Part shown: piece after piece, positions 6,195-7,301 of the stretch | Layout: each line of letters begins with the position of its first letter | How positions within the stretch are numbered: position 1 is the first letter of the stretch | Source of the DNA: Oxalobacteraceae bacterium | GTDB lineage: Bacteria; Pseudomonadota; Gammaproteobacteria; Burkholderiales; Burkholderiaceae_D | Direction: 5' to 3' | Length of the DNA: 7,301 nucleotides | Assembly (NCBI GenBank): GCA_027485535.1 | Contig: JAIXQV010000134.1 | Span: 1 to 7,301 of the forward strand | Made by a program: the position numbers and the translations under genes | Notes under the pieces: model-generated | What the model was told of the DNA's origin: nothing | Database searches by the model: none | Seen by the model: the letters and a program-made list of their open reading frames with translations, nothing else

Positions 6195-6998
6195 ATGGAA
6201 CATGTCGTGACTGAGCCTGGATGGAGACAATCCGTCGAGAATTTCATCGAGAATTCTGTTGTTCAGCACACTTTGGTGGTGCTAATCATTATCAACGCCC
6301 TTATTCTGGGCCTCGAAACAAGTCACACGTTGATGGCCTCTGTAGGTCACGAGTTGCATTTGATCGATCAGATCATTCTTTGGATTTTTATTGCTGAATT
6401 AGTGTTACTGATGGCGGCGCGTGGTTTTCGTTTTTTTAAGGACCCTTGGTGCGTGTTCGACCTGATCGTGATTGGCATCGCGCTGGTACCCGCGACAGGT
6501 AGCCTCTCAGTACTGCGTGCACTGCGAGTACTGCGAGTGCTGCGCTTGGTCAACAAGATAGAAAGCATGCGCAAGGTGGTGATCGGCCTGCTGCATTCGT
6601 TGCCGAGTCTGAGCTCGGTATTTGGTTTGATTATGGTGATTTTTTATGTGTTCGCCGTCATCGCTACCAATATGTTTGGCTCAAAATTTCCGGATTTATT
6701 CGGCGATCTGGGTACCACCATGTTCACCCTGTTTCAGGTGATGACGCTGGAGAGCTGGTCTGAAGGCGTAGCTCGTCCAGTTATGGAGATCTTCCCGCAT
6801 GCCTGGCTGTTTTTTGTCATCTTCATCTTCATTGCGACCTTTGTGATTATTAATTTGTTTATCGCAGTGATCGTTGATTCTCTGAACACAAGTAAGCAGT
6901 CAGGGCAGCCCAAACCAGAAGAGTTGGTCCTGGCTGAATTACGCACCCTACGTGACGAGCTTGCAGCGCTGCGTCACCAAGTTGGCGGCGGCAGATAA
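6195..6998 (+). CDS. single-domain voltage-gated sodium channel (NaChBac/NavAb family)
   Basis: This 267-residue inner-membrane protein is a bacterial voltage-gated sodium channel subunit that would assemble as a homotetramer. S1 is about residues 25-42 and S2 about 57-75, with the conserved Glu68. S3 is about 84-99 (DPWCVFD, Asp89). S4 is about 103-119, with Arg108, Arg111, Arg114 and Arg117 at every third position. S5 is about 139-161, the pore helix and filter about 174-190, and S6 about 203-230. The filter TLESWS (184-189) is the sodium-channel signature, with Glu186 as the main ion-binding residue. Next to it is Glu190 where NavAb has Met. After S6 comes a short neck and a Leu-heptad coiled coil (L249, L252, L256, L259, V263), the usual tetramerisation tail. 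Length equals that of NavAb as I recall it. A weak AAGAAG lies six bases before the ATG. In alkaliphilic Bacillus such channels serve motility and pH homeostasis; the role here is unknown. Confidence 0.95.
   Translation: MEHVVTEPGWRQSVENFIENSVVQHTLVVLIIINALILGLETSHTLMASVGHELHLIDQIILWIFIAELVLLMAARGFRFFKDPWCVFDLIVIGIALVPATGSLSVLRALRVLRVLRLVNKIESMRKVVIGLLHSLPSLSSVFGLIMVIFYVFAVIATNMFGSKFPDLFGDLGTTMFTLFQVMTLESWSEGVARPVMEIFPHAWLFFVIFIFIATFVIINLFIAVIVDSLNTSKQSGQPKPEELVLAELRTLRDELAALRHQVGGGR
6513..6548 (+). repeat. 9-bp tandem repeat encoding the S4 voltage sensor
   Basis: Four successive 9-base units, CTGCGTGCA, CTGCGAGTA, CTGCGAGTG and CTGCGCTTG, encode LRA-LRV-LRV-LRL (residues 107-118). All share CTGCG, and the middle two differ at one base. 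Each unit supplies one gating arginine. The protein pattern is required by S4 function, but the same Leu and Arg codon choice (CTG, CGN) makes the DNA itself repetitive. Confidence 0.8.
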
Positions 6999-7166
6999 GC
7001 GACTGACCAGAATGGTCTGACTGTAACAATGTCGGTCGCCACTGCCAAAGCCCGATCTTTAAGGGCAAGAAAAATGTCCAAATACGGGTCGAATTTACAA
7101 AGAAAAACGGGGACTTGAGGCACGCGCTGGACGAGTCACGCAAAACTCACGCAACGATGGGGAGCT
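6999..7166. other. non-coding stretch after the channel gene, with repeated A-rich tracts
   Basis: I find no convincing gene here. A small hairpin, GACCA (7005-7009) with TGGTC (7013-7017), lies just after the channel stop and has no T-run. AAGAAAAA occurs at 7067-7074. AGAAAAACGGG occurs at 7101-7111 and again at 7171-7181, where it is part of the tRNA terminator. TCACGCAA is repeated at 7136-7143 and 7147-7154. A 94-codon minus-strand frame crossing this area (7143 down to 6859) overlaps the channel gene for about half its length and shows no recognisable family. Confidence 0.5.
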
Positions 7167-7206
7167 GAAAAGAAAAACGGGCCAGCACTTTTGGCGCTAA
7201 CCCGTT
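7167..7206 (-). terminator. intrinsic terminator of the tRNA-Arg transcript
   Basis: On the minus strand AACGGG (7206-7201) pairs with CCCGTT (7181-7176), with an inner 3-bp pair AGC/GCT inside a small interior loop, followed by TTTTTCTTTT (7177 to 7168). It starts about 20 bases after the tRNA CCA end, the usual place for a tRNA terminator. Confidence 0.8.
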
Positions 7207-7225
7207 GATCTTATTGCAGTATTTG

Positions 7226-7301
7226 TGGCGCGGCCGGCAGGAATTGAACCCACGACCCCTTGGTTCGTAGCCAAGTACTCTATCCAGCTGAGCTACGGCC
7301 G
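7226..7301 (-). tRNA. tRNA-Arg (anticodon ACG), missing its first base at the window edge
   Basis: Read on the minus strand, the sequence folds as a complete cloverleaf apart from the first 5' base, which would be position 7302. The acceptor strand CGGCCG pairs with the 3' arm CGGCCGC. The D arm contains GCTC-AGCTGGATA-GAGT. The anticodon stem is CTTGG/CCAAG with loop CTACGAA, giving ACG, which would be edited to ICG and read CGU/CGC/CGA. The T arm contains TTCAATT. CCA is encoded (complement of 7226-7228) after discriminator G. It closely resembles E. coli tRNA-Arg(ACG) in the D arm and anticodon loop. A terminator follows within 20 bases, so this is the last gene of its transcript; further tRNAs may lie to the right. 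Confidence 0.95.

Noticed and set aside
6859..7143. 94-codon open frame on the minus strand after the channel gene
   Set aside because: About half overlaps the channel coiled-coil coding region, no good ribosome-binding site or family is seen, and the rest is non-coding DNA with repeats.
1..7301. A novel multi-gene defence, mobile or biosynthetic system
   Set aside because: The four genes belong to unrelated known families in separate orientations, with no recombinase, toxin-antitoxin pair, CRISPR repeats or biosynthetic cluster visible.

Overview
This window looks like an ordinary chromosomal stretch from a Gram-negative proteobacterium. The evidence is an outer-membrane TonB-dependent receptor, RmuC, a Tat-exported molybdoenzyme subunit and a CCA-encoding tRNA-Arg(ACG). 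The tRNA sequence and the moderate GC content make me lean towards a betaproteobacterium (Burkholderiales-like), but this is a guess from recall. I see no insertion sequence, integrase, phage gene or CRISPR array.

Layout. Positions 1-110 are the tail of an upstream unit: two small hairpins, then a strong bidirectional terminator. Positions 110-260 are the leader of the receptor gene. They hold a good Fur-box match, a tiny ORF in frame with the receptor, and an intrinsic-terminator-like hairpin ending just before the start codon. Positions 261-2411 (+) encode a TonB-dependent receptor, probably for an iron chelate. Positions 2443-3840 (-) encode RmuC, convergent with the receptor, and a long hairpin covers both 3' ends. 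Positions 3841-3972 are a divergent promoter region. Positions 3973-6114 (+) encode a Tat-exported molybdopterin-binding subunit of the xanthine dehydrogenase / isoquinoline 1-oxidoreductase beta type, with no iron-sulfur partner gene beside it. Positions 6195-6998 (+) encode a single-domain voltage-gated sodium channel of the NaChBac/NavAb family with a TLESWSE filter. Positions 6999-7225 are non-coding and hold repeated A-rich tracts and the tRNA terminator. Positions 7226-7301 (-) are tRNA-Arg(ACG), lacking only its first base at the window edge.

The genes do not form one pathway. Each of the four proteins appears to be its own transcription unit: iron uptake, genome maintenance, periplasmic oxidation and ion conduction. 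I found no convincing new multi-gene system. The most interesting points are the extra acidic residue at the outer end of the channel filter, the 9-bp tandem repeat encoding its voltage sensor, the orphan molybdoenzyme subunit, and the compact Fur-box/hairpin/leader-ORF arrangement ahead of the receptor.
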